A stretch of 64,000 nucleotides of DNA from Mucilaginibacter gossypiicola. GTDB taxonomy: Bacteria > Bacteroidota > Bacteroidia > Sphingobacteriales > Sphingobacteriaceae. The notes beneath the pieces are model-generated. The model did no database searches. It saw nothing but the letters and a program-made list of their open reading frames with translations, and was not told where the DNA came from. The position numbers and the translations under genes are program-made. This document shows, piece by piece, positions 1 to 9,070 of this stretch. Positions within the stretch are counted from its first letter, which is position 1, and the number at the start of each line of letters is the position of its first letter. The stretch covers positions 1-64,000 of the forward strand of contig NZ_FOCL01000005.1 in NCBI RefSeq assembly GCF_900110105.1, read 5' to 3'.

Positions 1-25
1 ACAGTTTTTTGATTCGTAACCATAA

Positions 26-48
26 AGAACCGGATTTTATCCGGTTCT
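26..48. terminator. short perfect hairpin, possible terminator of an off-window gene
   Basis: A 10-bp perfect stem (AGAACCGGAT at 26-35, ATCCGGTTCT at 39-48) closes on a 3-nt loop. No T-run follows directly on either strand; the nearest T-run is at 5-10. It could end a gene lying left of the window, but this is inference. Confidence 0.4.
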
Positions 49-125
49 GAACTGTGGTGTTCCTTAACTTAATGACATTGGCCGGTATCCGCTACCATCC
101 CTAATGCGGCCGGCGCTCAAAACCA

Positions 126-175
126 CCGTTTCAAGGCTAACCTCTAATCTCTAACCTCCGATCTCTATAAATCCC
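126..175. repeat. degenerate short-word repeat (CTCTAACCTC-type)
   Basis: The stretch repeats the word CTAACCTCTAATCTC with variations and is pyrimidine-rich. It lies just upstream of the valS promoter. It resembles other short-word arrays in this window (6955-7051, 7506-7631, 15151-15307, 18484-18660, 26661-26745, 27865-28070), but here I see one arm only. Confidence 0.4.
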
Positions 176-196
176 CCACAAAAAAATCCCTCAACC

Positions 197-229
197 TTTG
201 GCTATGAACCGCTAAGTATCGTATTTTTG
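197..229 (+). promoter_or_regulatory. Bacteroidota-type sigma-A promoter of valS
   Basis: TTTG at 197-200 and TATTTTTG at 222-229 are 21 nt apart. This is a full match to the known Bacteroidota consensus TTTG-N17-23-TAnnTTTG. The ATG at 236 lies only 6 nt after the -7 box, so transcription would start at or next to the start codon and the mRNA would be leaderless or nearly so (inference). Confidence 0.7.
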
Positions 230-235
230 CGCGTT

Positions 236-2953
236 ATGAGTATTGCTAAAACATATATCCCAAAGGAAACCGAAGAAAAATGGTACAGTTACTGGTTGCA
301 GCACGGCTTTTTTAAGTCGGTGCCTGATGAGCGCGAGCCTTATACTATAGTCATTCCGCCGCCAAACGTTACCGGGGTTTTGCACATGGGGCACATGCTT
401 AACAATACCATACAGGATGTGCTGATTCGCCGTGCCCGTATGAAAGGCAAAAACGCCTGCTGGGTTCCCGGTACCGACCACGCCAGTATTGCTACCGAAG
501 CCAAGGTTGTTGCTATGCTTAAGGAGCGCGGCATCAGCAAAAAAGACCTTACCCGCGAAGAGTTTTTAACCTACGCCTGGGAATGGAAAGAAAAATACGG
601 CGGCATTATCCTGGAGCAACTAAAAAAATTAGGCGCTTCATGCGATTGGGACCGCACCAAATTTACCATGGATGAGAATTTATCCGAAGCGGTAATTGAT
701 ACGTTTATCCATCTGTATAAAAAAGGCTTGATCTATCGCGGTATCCGCATGATCAACTGGGATCCGCAGGGCAAAACGGCGGTAAGCGACGAAGAAGTTA
801 TTCGTAAGGAAGTTAACCAGAAGCTTTATTATATTAAGTATAAAGTTGATGGTGATATAGATCCGCAAAATTACATTGTTGTTGCGACTACGCGCCCAGA
901 AACTATAATGGCTGATTCTGCTATTTGTGTAAACCCTAATGATAGCCGATACACCCATTTACACGGAAAACGAGTTTATATCCCTCTCATCGGAAAGAAA
1001 ATCTCAATCATAACAGATGACTATGTAACCATGGATTTTGGTACCGGCTGTTTGAAAGTCACACCTGCACATGATTTGAATGATTATGAACTTGGTTTGA
1101 AATATGGATTGCCCGTAATAGATATTTTAAATGAAGATGGTACATTAAATGAAAGAGCTGAAATCTTGATTGGAGAGGATCGTTTTGCCGCTCGTAAGAA
1201 AATAGCGGTTCTGCTTGAAGAAAGTGGTGCGTTAGAAAAGGTAGAAGATTACAAATCTCAGGTAGGCTTTTCGGAACGAACTAATGCTGTAATAGAGCCA
1301 AAACTATCAATGCAATGGTTTTGCAAAATGGCAGAAATGGCTAAACCTGCTTTGGATTACGTACTGAACGGCGAGATCAAACTAATTCCCGATAAATTTA
1401 TCAATACCTACCGCCATTGGATGGAGAATGTAAGGGATTGGAACATCAGCCGCCAGTTATGGTGGGGACAGCAGATTCCTGCATGGTATGTAGATGGCGA
1501 TTATGTAAAAGTAGACTCTGATGATGCCGTTGCATTGCAATTAGATGCAATTGAAAAATATCATGTTTGTAAAACTAAAGAAGAGGCGATTGAGCATTTT
1601 GCCAAATTGTTCCAAGAAAGAGGTTTTGATGAGAAAAGTTCATATAGAATAGCAAAAGAACAAATACGCCAGGACGAAGACGTGGTTGATACCTGGTTTT
1701 CATCATGGTTATGGCCAATTTCGGTATTTGATGGCTTTAAGGACCCTAACAATGCCGATATCAACTATTACTACCCAACTAACGACCTGGTTACTGCACC
1801 GGAGATCTTGTTTTTCTGGGTAGCGCGGATGATCATGGCCGGTCATGAGTTCAGGGGCGAAGTGCCGTTCAGGAACGTATATCTTACCGGTATCGTGAGG
1901 GACAAGCAAGGCCGCAAGATGTCGAAATCGTTGGGTAATTCGCCCGATCCGTTAGATTTGATCGAGAACTACGGTGCCGATGGTGTACGTGTAGGTATGT
2001 TACTATGCTCGCCTGCAGGTAACGATTTGATGTTTGACGAAAGTTATTGCAAACAAGGTGCTGGTTTTGCCAATAAAATATGGAATGCCTTTAAGCTGGT
2101 AAAAGGCTGGGAGGTTGATGAAAACCTTGATAACCCTAATGCCGTAGCCATTGAGTGGTTTGGCAACAAGTTTAACCAGGCACTAACCGAAATTGAAGCC
2201 AACTTTGCGCAATACCGCTTATCAGAGGCTTTAATGGATACTTATAAACTGGTATGGGACGATTTTTGCGCATGGTATCTTGAAATGATCAAGCCGGCTT
2301 ATCAGCACCCTATTGATAAGGCTACTTATACTGCTACTATTCAATTCTTTGAAAATATTTTAAAGGTATTGCACCCTTTTATGCCTTTCCTTACCGAAGA
2401 ATTATGGCATGATGAGCTATTTGGCGAACGTACTGAATCAGACTGCTGTATTGTAGCACAATTGCCCGCTATTGGGGAAATAAATTCACGCTTACTGGCT
2501 GAGATTGAGATTGTAAAAGACGTTGTTACTTCTATCAGGAATACCCGCAAAACAAAACAAATTTCAGACAAAGAGCCGCTGGAATTATTTGCCAAATCAA
2601 ATTCGGGAATTAATTACGGAGAGTACGAAGCTATCATTGCGAGGCTTGCCAATATCAGTAAGTTTGAAACCGTGGCCGATAAAGTTGAGGGGGCTATAAA
2701 TTTCTTAGCTTCAACCGACGAATTTTATATTCCTTTCAGCGAAGAAATTGACCCGGTTGCCGAGTGCGCCCGATTGAAAAAAGAGCAGGAATATTTGTTA
2801 GGTTTCCTGAAATCGGTTAATGCAAAATTGGGTAACGAAAGGTTTATGGCCAATGCAAAACCCGAAATTATTGAGGTTGAGCAAAAGAAAAAGGCCGATG
2901 CCGAAGCCAAATTAACCATCATTGACGAAAACTTAGCGGCTTTGGCTTGCTAA
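236..2953 (+). CDS. valS: valyl-tRNA synthetase
   Basis: Class I aminoacyl-tRNA synthetase that charges tRNA-Val with valine in the cytosol. The product is 905 residues from the ATG at 236. An upstream in-frame TTG at 227 is rejected because it lies inside the promoter -7 box. The HIGH-type signature is seen in PPPNVTGVLHMGH (HMGH at residues 50-53). The KMSKS loop is at residues 561-565. Between them sits the editing (CP1) domain with its GTGCLKVTPAHDLNDY segment. An anticodon-binding domain follows, and a C-terminal coiled coil rich in Lys and Glu closes the protein. Length and domain order are normal for bacterial ValRS. The gene stands alone, and a hairpin follows at 2979-3021. Confidence 0.97.
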   Translation: MSIAKTYIPKETEEKWYSYWLQHGFFKSVPDEREPYTIVIPPPNVTGVLHMGHMLNNTIQDVLIRRARMKGKNACWVPGTDHASIATEAKVVAMLKERGISKKDLTREEFLTYAWEWKEKYGGIILEQLKKLGASCDWDRTKFTMDENLSEAVIDTFIHLYKKGLIYRGIRMINWDPQGKTAVSDEEVIRKEVNQKLYYIKYKVDGDIDPQNYIVVATTRPETIMADSAICVNPNDSRYTHLHGKRVYIPLIGKKISIITDDYVTMDFGTGCLKVTPAHDLNDYELGLKYGLPVIDILNEDGTLNERAEILIGEDRFAARKKIAVLLEESGALEKVEDYKSQVGFSERTNAVIEPKLSMQWFCKMAEMAKPALDYVLNGEIKLIPDKFINTYRHWMENVRDWNISRQLWWGQQIPAWYVDGDYVKVDSDDAVALQLDAIEKYHVCKTKEEAIEHFAKLFQERGFDEKSSYRIAKEQIRQDEDVVDTWFSSWLWPISVFDGFKDPNNADINYYYPTNDLVTAPEILFFWVARMIMAGHEFRGEVPFRNVYLTGIVRDKQGRKMSKSLGNSPDPLDLIENYGADGVRVGMLLCSPAGNDLMFDESYCKQGAGFANKIWNAFKLVKGWEVDENLDNPNAVAIEWFGNKFNQALTEIEANFAQYRLSEALMDTYKLVWDDFCAWYLEMIKPAYQHPIDKATYTATIQFFENILKVLHPFMPFLTEELWHDELFGERTESDCCIVAQLPAIGEINSRLLAEIEIVKDVVTSIRNTRKTKQISDKEPLELFAKSNSGINYGEYEAIIARLANISKFETVADKVEGAINFLASTDEFYIPFSEEIDPVAECARLKKEQEYLLGFLKSVNAKLGNERFMANAKPEIIEVEQKKKADAEAKLTIIDENLAALAC

Positions 2954-2978
2954 TTGCAGAACTTACCGGCTTTGCGTA

Positions 2979-3021
2979 ACAAGCTACCCTACAGTATTTT
3001 GATTGCTGTAAGGTAGCTTGT
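2979..3021 (+). terminator. hairpin between valS and the hybrid kinase gene
   Basis: ACAAGCTACC at 2979-2988 pairs with GGTAGCTTGT at 3012-3021, and TACAG/CTGTA extends the stem past a one-base mismatch. The stem is about 15 bp with an 11-nt loop. There is no T-run after it, so it may be a weak terminator, an mRNA 3'-end protector or a leader element of the following kinase gene. Confidence 0.5.
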
Positions 3022-3051
3022 CAATTGCAGGACCAAAGTTAAGTTCTGAAT

Positions 3052-4863
3052 ATGAGTAAAAAAGTAAGTTTTTTTAACTTATCGATCTATAAGATTTTAT
3101 CGAAGGAGCAATCGTTCCTTGATCAGGCCCGGATCCGTTTATTGTATTATGGGTTCTTCCTTATTTTTGTGGCCCTCGGTGCGCTTTATTTGAGCGTTTA
3201 TTTCCAAAACCAAAAGATGCTTGCCTATACCGCCCTGTTTTTAATGGGGGCGGTAATTGTATTGTTTAAGTATTTAACCTGGCGGCCCGACTGGCGCGGT
3301 ACGGCACATGCCCTACTTATTGTGGGTACCCTTGTTAATTCAAGCCTGGTTTATGTCTCTATGCAAACGGTAAACATCATTACCGTGCAGGTAATTATCA
3401 TTGTTATTGCATTTAGTTATTATATGCTTGGGCAGCAATGGGGGCTTATCTACTCGTTGCTAAATACCATTCCGGTGCTGGTGTTTATGATTATTGAATA
3501 TAACAGCGGGTACGTTATCGGTATCAAACCTAATAAAATTGACCAGTCTACCATTATCATTAGTCTGTTTGCCAATTTTATATTGCTCATTTTTATCCAT
3601 AGCCACTTTTATACTGCTTTCTTAAAAAATATTAAACATTTAAAGGATAGCAGCAGGGAGCAGGCCCGGCTTTATAATCAAATGGAAACGGCTATTGAAA
3701 AGGCAGAAAAATCGGCCCGGATTAAATCCGAATTTTTGTCAACAATGTCGCATGAAATCCGTACGCCGCTAAATGCGGTTATAGGGATGAGTAATTTACT
3801 GATGATGAGCAGTCCGCGGCCCGATCAGCGGGAAAACCTCGAAGTACTTAAATTTTCGGCAAATAACCTGTTGGCCATTGTAAATGATGTGCTTGATTTC
3901 AGCAAAATAGAATCGGGAAAGGTGGTGTTTGAAAACATCCGCTTTAACCTTGTTGAGCTGATGAACAACATCTGCGGCGGGCAAATACTGAAGGCCGAAG
4001 AAAAAGGCCTGCTGTTTAAGCTGGATGTTGATAGCTCATTAAAAAATAAAGTGCTTTTTGGCGACCCGACCCGCATAACCCAAATCATTTTTAACCTGGT
4101 AAGTAATGCCATAAAATTTACCCCACAGGGAAATATATGGGTAAGGGTTACCTGCGTGGAAGACAGGCACAATACCGTTACCGTGAACTTTTCGGTAAGG
4201 GACACCGGGATCGGTATCGAAAAGGAAAACCTCGAAAATATATTTGAGCCATTTACGCAGGAGTCATTAGCCACCACCCGCGAATATGGTGGCACCGGGC
4301 TTGGTTTGGCCATAGTTAAGCGCTTGCTCGAACTGCAGGACCTGCAAATTACGGTTAACAGTACAATGGGCTATGGGTCTGAATTTTCATTTTATATGGA
4401 GTTTCCGGTATCAACAGAGGTTGTGACAGAAGTAGTTGCCGCTCCGGAGACTAAACAACCGGCAGAAAGTCCGCTGGCCTGTTTACGCGTGCTTATTGCA
4501 GAGGATAATATGGTTAACGTAATGTTGATGAAGAAGCTGCTGAGCAAGTGGAATATAAACCCAACCATAGCCGAAAATGGCGAGCGGGCAGTTGAGTTTA
4601 TGCAATACGGCAATTTTGACATCATATTGATGGACCTTCAGATGCCGGTGATGAACGGCTTCGATGCATCTAAAGAGATTCGTAAAATGGCCGATCCTAA
4701 AAAATCAGGCATACCTATTATAGCGCTTACGGCTTCGGCTCTTTTTGATATCAAAGAACAGGTGTACGAGGCGGGTATGAACGATTATGTATCCAAACCA
4801 TTTAAGCCGGATGACCTGCTTGAAAAGCTTAACAATTATGCTTTGAGGAAAAGGGTGGTATAG
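3052..4863 (+). CDS. membrane-bound hybrid sensor histidine kinase/response regulator
   Basis: A two-component hybrid kinase of 603 residues. The N-terminal 200 residues hold about six hydrophobic helices and no recognisable extracellular sensor domain. A short coiled coil leads into HisKA with the H-box SHEIRTPLNAV (His234). The HATPase domain has an intact N-box (LVSNAIKFTP), G1 (DTGIGI) and G2 (GGTGLGL). A C-terminal receiver domain carries the acceptor Asp528 (LMDLQMPVMNG) and the conserved Lys582 (SKPF). Autophosphorylation and internal phosphotransfer are therefore expected. No separate response regulator or output gene is adjacent, so the downstream partner is unknown. It is convergent with the GH2 gene across a palindromic repeat. 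Confidence 0.9.
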   Translation: MSKKVSFFNLSIYKILSKEQSFLDQARIRLLYYGFFLIFVALGALYLSVYFQNQKMLAYTALFLMGAVIVLFKYLTWRPDWRGTAHALLIVGTLVNSSLVYVSMQTVNIITVQVIIIVIAFSYYMLGQQWGLIYSLLNTIPVLVFMIIEYNSGYVIGIKPNKIDQSTIIISLFANFILLIFIHSHFYTAFLKNIKHLKDSSREQARLYNQMETAIEKAEKSARIKSEFLSTMSHEIRTPLNAVIGMSNLLMMSSPRPDQRENLEVLKFSANNLLAIVNDVLDFSKIESGKVVFENIRFNLVELMNNICGGQILKAEEKGLLFKLDVDSSLKNKVLFGDPTRITQIIFNLVSNAIKFTPQGNIWVRVTCVEDRHNTVTVNFSVRDTGIGIEKENLENIFEPFTQESLATTREYGGTGLGLAIVKRLLELQDLQITVNSTMGYGSEFSFYMEFPVSTEVVTEVVAAPETKQPAESPLACLRVLIAEDNMVNVMLMKKLLSKWNINPTIAENGERAVEFMQYGNFDIILMDLQMPVMNGFDASKEIRKMADPKKSGIPIIALTASALFDIKEQVYEAGMNDYVSKPFKPDDLLEKLNNYALRKRVV

Positions 4864-4873
4864 AATTAAAACG

Positions 4874-4985
4874 ATGTCATTGCGAGGTACGAAGCAATCG
4901 CACGGAAGCACAGCCGCTCTGTATAGCATGCGATTGCCGCGTCGCGCCTGGGCTCTTCCCTACGTTTGGCTCCTCGCAATGACAT
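4874..4985. repeat. dispersed palindromic element, copy 1
   Basis: The 112-bp element starts with ATGTCATTGCGAGG and ends with its complement CCTCGCAATGACAT. Inner arms GCAATCGCA and TGCGATTGC flank a loop containing CAGCCGCTCTGTATAG. Three further copies lie at 15034-15123, 33182-33266 and 48373-48801. It sits between the convergent kinase and GH2 genes and has no coding content. Confidence 0.85.
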
Positions 4986-5056
4986 GGTTTTAACCAATAT
5001 TTCTAAACAATCTCATCCTTCAAAACACCAGTAACGGTGGTAGTTAAACACCGTGT

Positions 5057-6868
5057 TTACTTATTCAACTTATCCCCATCTTTAATCACCGCCTGGTTTA
5101 CTTCCCTAACTCTTTCAATCTCCATTTTTTCAACGGCCCTATCGTAAGTTAAAACGCCGTTTACTTCATGTTCAACGTCGGTGGTTTGGGTGTATATGGC
5201 AACGCTTAATCCTTTGTATTTCATTAATTGCTCTACCTCATCAAGCAAAAAAACATAACGATCGGTAAGCCTGGCTTTAGTTGGTTCGTAATCATAAGCA
5301 TTGTTTTGTACCGGCCACATATGGCCGCGCACAAACAGGCCTACGCCGCCAAACTCGCCCAGGGAGGCGGCCCGGCGGCCATCCGGAACAGATGCACCAT
5401 ACGGACCAACATAAATATGTGTGTCTACATAATCGCCATTGCCCGGGTCGCCGTAAGGTTTTTGATAGCTTGGGTTATTGTTAAAGCCCGAATTACCATT
5501 AACCAATCGCGATGGGTCATATTGTTTAACCCAGTTGGTGATGTTTTTTACATCAAAGGCACCCCAGTTTTCATTAAAAGGTACCCAGGTAATGATGGAG
5601 GGGGAATTATAATGATCGTCAATGATAGCTTTTAACTCCTGGCGGTAAACCTTTCTGTTTTTGGTGGTGTCTTCGTTTTGATACCATATGGCGGGCATAT
5701 CCTGCCAAACGAGTAAGCCCATTTTATCGGCCCAGTAGTAAAAACGTTGCGGCTCGGTTTTCATGTGCTTGCGGATAAGGTTGTAACCCGCTTTTTTGGT
5801 GTATTCGATATCAAATTTAAGGGCTTCGTCGGTGGGGGCGGTTAAAACGCCGTCGGGCCAGTAACCCTGGTCGAGCAGGCCGAGTTGCATAACGAATTTG
5901 CCATTAATAAGCGGGCGGATAACGCCGTTAAGTTTCCCCAGTTTAATATCGCGCATGCCAAAATAACTTTTAACCTCGTCGGCCTCCGTGCCATCAGCAT
6001 TGTATAAGTTAAATTTGAGATCATACAGAAACGGAAAATTCGGTGTCCATAAAACCGGGTTATCTATCGGCAGATAAAAATATGATCCTCCGGCTGCATC
6101 AACCTGCGAAATCACTTTGCCATTGTTTAAGGCAACGGCTTTAACCTTACCTGCACCTATAGTATTAACAAATATCTTTAAACGTTTACCTTCCACGTCT
6201 GGTAATAACCGGATATTTTTGATATAGGATTTGTTAACAGGCTCCAGCCAAACAGTTTGCCATATACCCGACGAAAAAGTGTAGTCGCCGCGCGGGCCGT
6301 TTTTACCCGATGGCGTTTTACCATCATTGGGGTCATGAGCGGCAACAATGATGGTATTGCTGCCTTTTGTGAGATATGGGGTAATATTAAAACTGAATGA
6401 ATCGTAACCACCAGAATGCGAACCGGCTTTCTTCCCGTTTATAAAAATAGTAGCGTCATGATCAACCGCCCCAAAGTGAACAATTACCTGTTTATTTTGC
6501 CACTTTGCCGGAATTTCGAAACTACGGCGGTACCACATATTGATCTCCTGTTTGCGCTGTACGCCCGAAAGTACCGATTCGGGACAATAGGGTACCAGGA
6601 TCTTATTGGCCTTGCCTTCAAATGATGCAGGCGCTTCGGGGTTTAGCGCATTAGGCGTGTTTTTACCACCCTGGTAATCCCATTTACCGTTTAAGCACAG
6701 CCAGTCATTACGCTGCAGTTGGGGACGGGGGTATTCAGACAAAGGTATCTCAGCCCGCATGGCGGCGTTGGTCCATTGAGTAGGGAGTTTGGCTTCCTGG
6801 GCAGATGCGATGAAGCTGCATACAATCAATGCTGAGATCAGGGCTATCGCTTTGTTGTAAATGTTCAT
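5057..6868 (-). CDS. secreted glycoside hydrolase family 2 enzyme (beta-galactosidase/beta-glucuronidase type)
   Basis: A 603-residue retaining exo-glycosidase of the GH2 family. The N-terminus is a signal peptide ending near ASAQ (residue 24), so it works in the periplasm or at the surface. A jelly-roll sugar-binding domain (residues ~50-210) and an immunoglobulin-like domain (~215-305) precede the TIM barrel. The acid/base is Glu433 in FNENWG and the nucleophile is Glu505 in LGEFGGVG. The protein lacks the large C-terminal domains of LacZ. Substrate (galactoside, glucuronide, mannoside) cannot be decided from sequence alone. It stands alone on its strand, with no SusC/D pair beside it. Confidence 0.9.
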   Translation of the reverse strand: MNIYNKAIALISALIVCSFIASAQEAKLPTQWTNAAMRAEIPLSEYPRPQLQRNDWLCLNGKWDYQGGKNTPNALNPEAPASFEGKANKILVPYCPESVLSGVQRKQEINMWYRRSFEIPAKWQNKQVIVHFGAVDHDATIFINGKKAGSHSGGYDSFSFNITPYLTKGSNTIIVAAHDPNDGKTPSGKNGPRGDYTFSSGIWQTVWLEPVNKSYIKNIRLLPDVEGKRLKIFVNTIGAGKVKAVALNNGKVISQVDAAGGSYFYLPIDNPVLWTPNFPFLYDLKFNLYNADGTEADEVKSYFGMRDIKLGKLNGVIRPLINGKFVMQLGLLDQGYWPDGVLTAPTDEALKFDIEYTKKAGYNLIRKHMKTEPQRFYYWADKMGLLVWQDMPAIWYQNEDTTKNRKVYRQELKAIIDDHYNSPSIITWVPFNENWGAFDVKNITNWVKQYDPSRLVNGNSGFNNNPSYQKPYGDPGNGDYVDTHIYVGPYGASVPDGRRAASLGEFGGVGLFVRGHMWPVQNNAYDYEPTKARLTDRYVFLLDEVEQLMKYKGLSVAIYTQTTDVEHEVNGVLTYDRAVEKMEIERVREVNQAVIKDGDKLNK

Positions 6869-6954
6869 ATTGAGATGTTATAATTGATGAGGTTATGCTG
6901 CCCAAAATAGGGAATAGATAACTGTTATCATAACATTTTATTGGAAAGAGGATG

Positions 6955-7051
6955 TTGTCTGAACTTGAATTTATTGAATTTGAAGAATTTGTGGAATGTA
7001 CATAGCATTTTCTGTTCACTCCCTCAATTCAATAAATTCGGGTTCAGACAA
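6955..7051. repeat. large inverted repeat made of GAATTT words
   Basis: TTGTCTGAAC (6955-6964) and GAATTTATTGAATT (6967-6980) are mirrored by AATTCAATAAATTC (7026-7039) and GTTCAGACAA (7042-7051). The stem is 24 paired bases with a 2-nt internal mismatch and a 45-nt loop. It abuts the stop codon of the HsdR-N gene at 7053, so it probably ends that minus-strand transcript. Confidence 0.7.
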
Positions 7052-7052
7052 A

Positions 7053-7505
7053 TTACCCCTTAACGTACGCAGGCAACTCTTCAATAAACTGGTAAGTACA
7101 TTTTTCGTGGTCGATGGTACAATAATAATGCTGCAAACCGTTGCTTACCGCAAGCAGAGATACTTTATGCACCATATTATACCGGGCTATCTGATCAAAT
7201 GTTTTTTGATCGATAGTTACCGATGGCGCTTTACATTCTACCATTAAAATGCGTTGTCCATCAGGGTTAAACACAACAATGTCAGTGCGTTTTTGCAGGG
7301 TATTAAGTTTAAGGCCGCCTTCCAGTTTAATTAATGAACGGGGATAATTTTTTTGTTTGATAAGGTATTGCACAAAATGCTGGCGTACCCACTCTTCGGG
7401 CGTAATGATGATGGTTTTCTTGCGGATCTCGTCAAAAAGGGTGAGGGTGCCGTTATCGTCGCTTATTTTGAAAGGGTGAGGGGGCAGATTAAGCGGTTGG
7501 AGCAT
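7053..7505 (-). CDS. orphan HsdR N-terminal-like (PD-(D/E)XK) protein
   Basis: This 150-residue protein matches the N-terminal nuclease region of type I restriction R subunits. The core is seen as TDIVVF followed by MVECKAP, the D...ExK pattern of PD-(D/E)XK nucleases. The helicase and translocase domains of HsdR are absent, and no hsdM or hsdS lies nearby, so it is not a working type I system. Short proteins of this kind next to holA are, as I recall, common in Bacteroidota, which argues for a conserved housekeeping role in DNA or RNA metabolism instead of a fragment. It is divergent from holA across 135 bp. Confidence 0.8.
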   Translation of the reverse strand: MLQPLNLPPHPFKISDDNGTLTLFDEIRKKTIIITPEEWVRQHFVQYLIKQKNYPRSLIKLEGGLKLNTLQKRTDIVVFNPDGQRILMVECKAPSVTIDQKTFDQIARYNMVHKVSLLAVSNGLQHYYCTIDHEKCTYQFIEELPAYVKG

Positions 7506-7631
7506 TTGTGCGAAGTCTTAAGTCGAAAGTTATGAGTCTTGAGTCGGGCTTCAAAATTAATAAATATATCCTTGGGCATTTCCCTAAATAAAAATACATT
7601 CCACTTTTGACTTTCCACTTAGTACTTTTGA
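7506..7631. repeat. short-word arms (AAGTC/GACTT) in the divergent holA intergenic region
   Basis: The left arm (7514-7547) repeats AGTCTTAAGTCGAAAGT. The right arm (7601-7631) repeats the complementary type ACTTTTGACTTTCCACTT. The two arms could pair imperfectly around an AT-rich centre. A promoter-like TACTTTTG at 7623-7630 falls in the right arm, 10 nt before the holA ATG. Confidence 0.5.
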
Positions 7632-7640
7632 CATCGAAAT

Positions 7641-8663
7641 ATGACTGCTGCCGAGATATTAAAGGACCTTAAGAACCGTAAGTTTAAACCGCTGTACCTG
7701 CTGCATGGTGAGGAGCCTTACTTTATTGATTTGGTAAGCAATTATGTTGAACACCAAGTGCTACCTGAACATGAACGCGGTTTTAACCAAACCGTGGCAT
7801 ACGGCAAGGATACCGACATCATGACTGTGCTCAACGCCGCCAAGCGTTACCCCATGATGGCCGATTACCAGGTGGTACTGGTAAAAGAGGCGCAGGACAT
7901 GAAATGGGGTAAGGACGATGACAATAAAAAAAGCATCGACCCGGTATTGAGTTACCTCGAAAATCCGCTGCCCAGTACTATCCTTGTTTTTTGTTATAAA
8001 TACGGCAAGTTTGACAAGCGTAAGAAAACGTACAAAGCCATTGAAAAGAATGGGCTTATTTTTGAATCGGCTACTTTGTATGATAATAAAGTACCTGCCT
8101 GGGTTGAAGGGTATGTAAGCGATAAAGGTTATAAAATGAACCAGCAGGGATCGGCCATGATTGCCGAGTACCTGGGTAACGACCTCTCCAAAATTGCCAA
8201 CGAACTCGACAAACTGATGTTGAATGTGAGCGCCGGGCAGGAGATCACCCTGAAGCATATTCAGGATAACATTGGTATAAGCAAAGAGTATAATGTATTT
8301 GAGCTGCAAACGGCACTTACCAAAAAAGATGCTTACAAGGTAAACCAGATCATCAATTATTTTGAGGCCAACCCCAAATCAAACCCTATTGTGCTGGTTT
8401 TGGGCAACCTGAACAATTTTTTCAGCAAGGTGCTGGTATACCACTACGTGAAGGACAAAACGCCGCAAAATCTGGCTAAAGAGATGGGGGTTAACCCGTA
8501 CTTTATTAAAGATTATGAGCAGGCTGCACGTAACTATCCGCTTGGTAAAATTTTCCAGGTGATCAGCTACCTGCGTGAGTATGATCTGAAAAGCAAAGGT
8601 GTTGAATCAAACGCACCGCACGGCGAGTTGATGAAAGAGCTGATGTTTAAAATATTGCATTGA
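7641..8663 (+). CDS. holA: DNA polymerase III subunit delta
   Basis: A clamp-loader subunit that opens the beta sliding clamp during DNA replication. It is 340 residues, the usual length for HolA. The start TAAEILKDLKNRKFKPLYLLHGEEP carries the typical degenerate AAA+ P-loop region (LHGEEPYFID). A central segment (LGNDLSKIANELDKLML) is the conserved helix of the family lid domain, and the C-terminal helical collar domain is complete. The ATG follows a TACTTTTG box by 10 nt, suggesting a very short leader. A GTG-start membrane protein follows 22 bp downstream. Confidence 0.93.
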   Translation: MTAAEILKDLKNRKFKPLYLLHGEEPYFIDLVSNYVEHQVLPEHERGFNQTVAYGKDTDIMTVLNAAKRYPMMADYQVVLVKEAQDMKWGKDDDNKKSIDPVLSYLENPLPSTILVFCYKYGKFDKRKKTYKAIEKNGLIFESATLYDNKVPAWVEGYVSDKGYKMNQQGSAMIAEYLGNDLSKIANELDKLMLNVSAGQEITLKHIQDNIGISKEYNVFELQTALTKKDAYKVNQIINYFEANPKSNPIVLVLGNLNNFFSKVLVYHYVKDKTPQNLAKEMGVNPYFIKDYEQAARNYPLGKIFQVISYLREYDLKSKGVESNAPHGELMKELMFKILH

Positions 8664-8685
8664 TACACCACTTAATTTTACCGCC

Positions 8686-9060
8686 GTGAACCTGTCAGCA
8701 CAATCAAAAGCCAACGTAGCCTCCACACTTATCCGTGTTTCGGCGGTTTTATATTTGGTTTACTATTATTTGAGCGGGGCGAGGTCGGCTTCTTTTACTA
8801 TTGCCATTGCTACGTGTATTGCCCTGGGGATTTTGCTTTTGCTTGCTCTTTTTATCAGAAAAGGGCATAAATGGGCTAAATGGGTGTTGCTGCTCTTATT
8901 AATCTTAACAATCACCCCCGATGCTGTAAACCTTCTGTCAACTTTTAAGGCAAATGTTTATGCGGGGTGCATCGCTGTAATCATTGATCTGTTACAAATA
9001 AGTGCGCTTGTTTTGCTTTTTTTGCCTGCTAAAGAAGAGCCGATTGCTGACAATGCTTAA
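8686..9060 (+). CDS. small four-helix membrane protein of unknown function
   Basis: A 124-residue protein starting at GTG 8686, 22 bp after holA. Four hydrophobic segments are visible at about residues 10-29, 35-56, 64-83 and 92-113, leaving only short polar loops. No motif suggests a substrate. The gene could be co-transcribed with holA, although a TAATTTTA box just before the GTG could also start a near-leaderless transcript. I do not recognise the family. Confidence 0.75.
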   Translation: MNLSAQSKANVASTLIRVSAVLYLVYYYLSGARSASFTIAIATCIALGILLLLALFIRKGHKWAKWVLLLLLILTITPDAVNLLSTFKANVYAGCIAVIIDLLQISALVLLFLPAKEEPIADNA

Positions 9061-9070
9061 TAATTAATGG

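Noticed and set aside
227..235. TTG start for valS
   Set aside because: It falls inside the -7 promoter box; ATG 236 is better.
3825..4313. 162-residue open frame on the minus strand
   Set aside because: It lies antisense to the kinase ATPase domain, which is intact; shadow frame.
7761..8309. 182-residue minus-strand open frame
   Set aside because: Fully inside holA in the opposite strand, with no recognisable motif.
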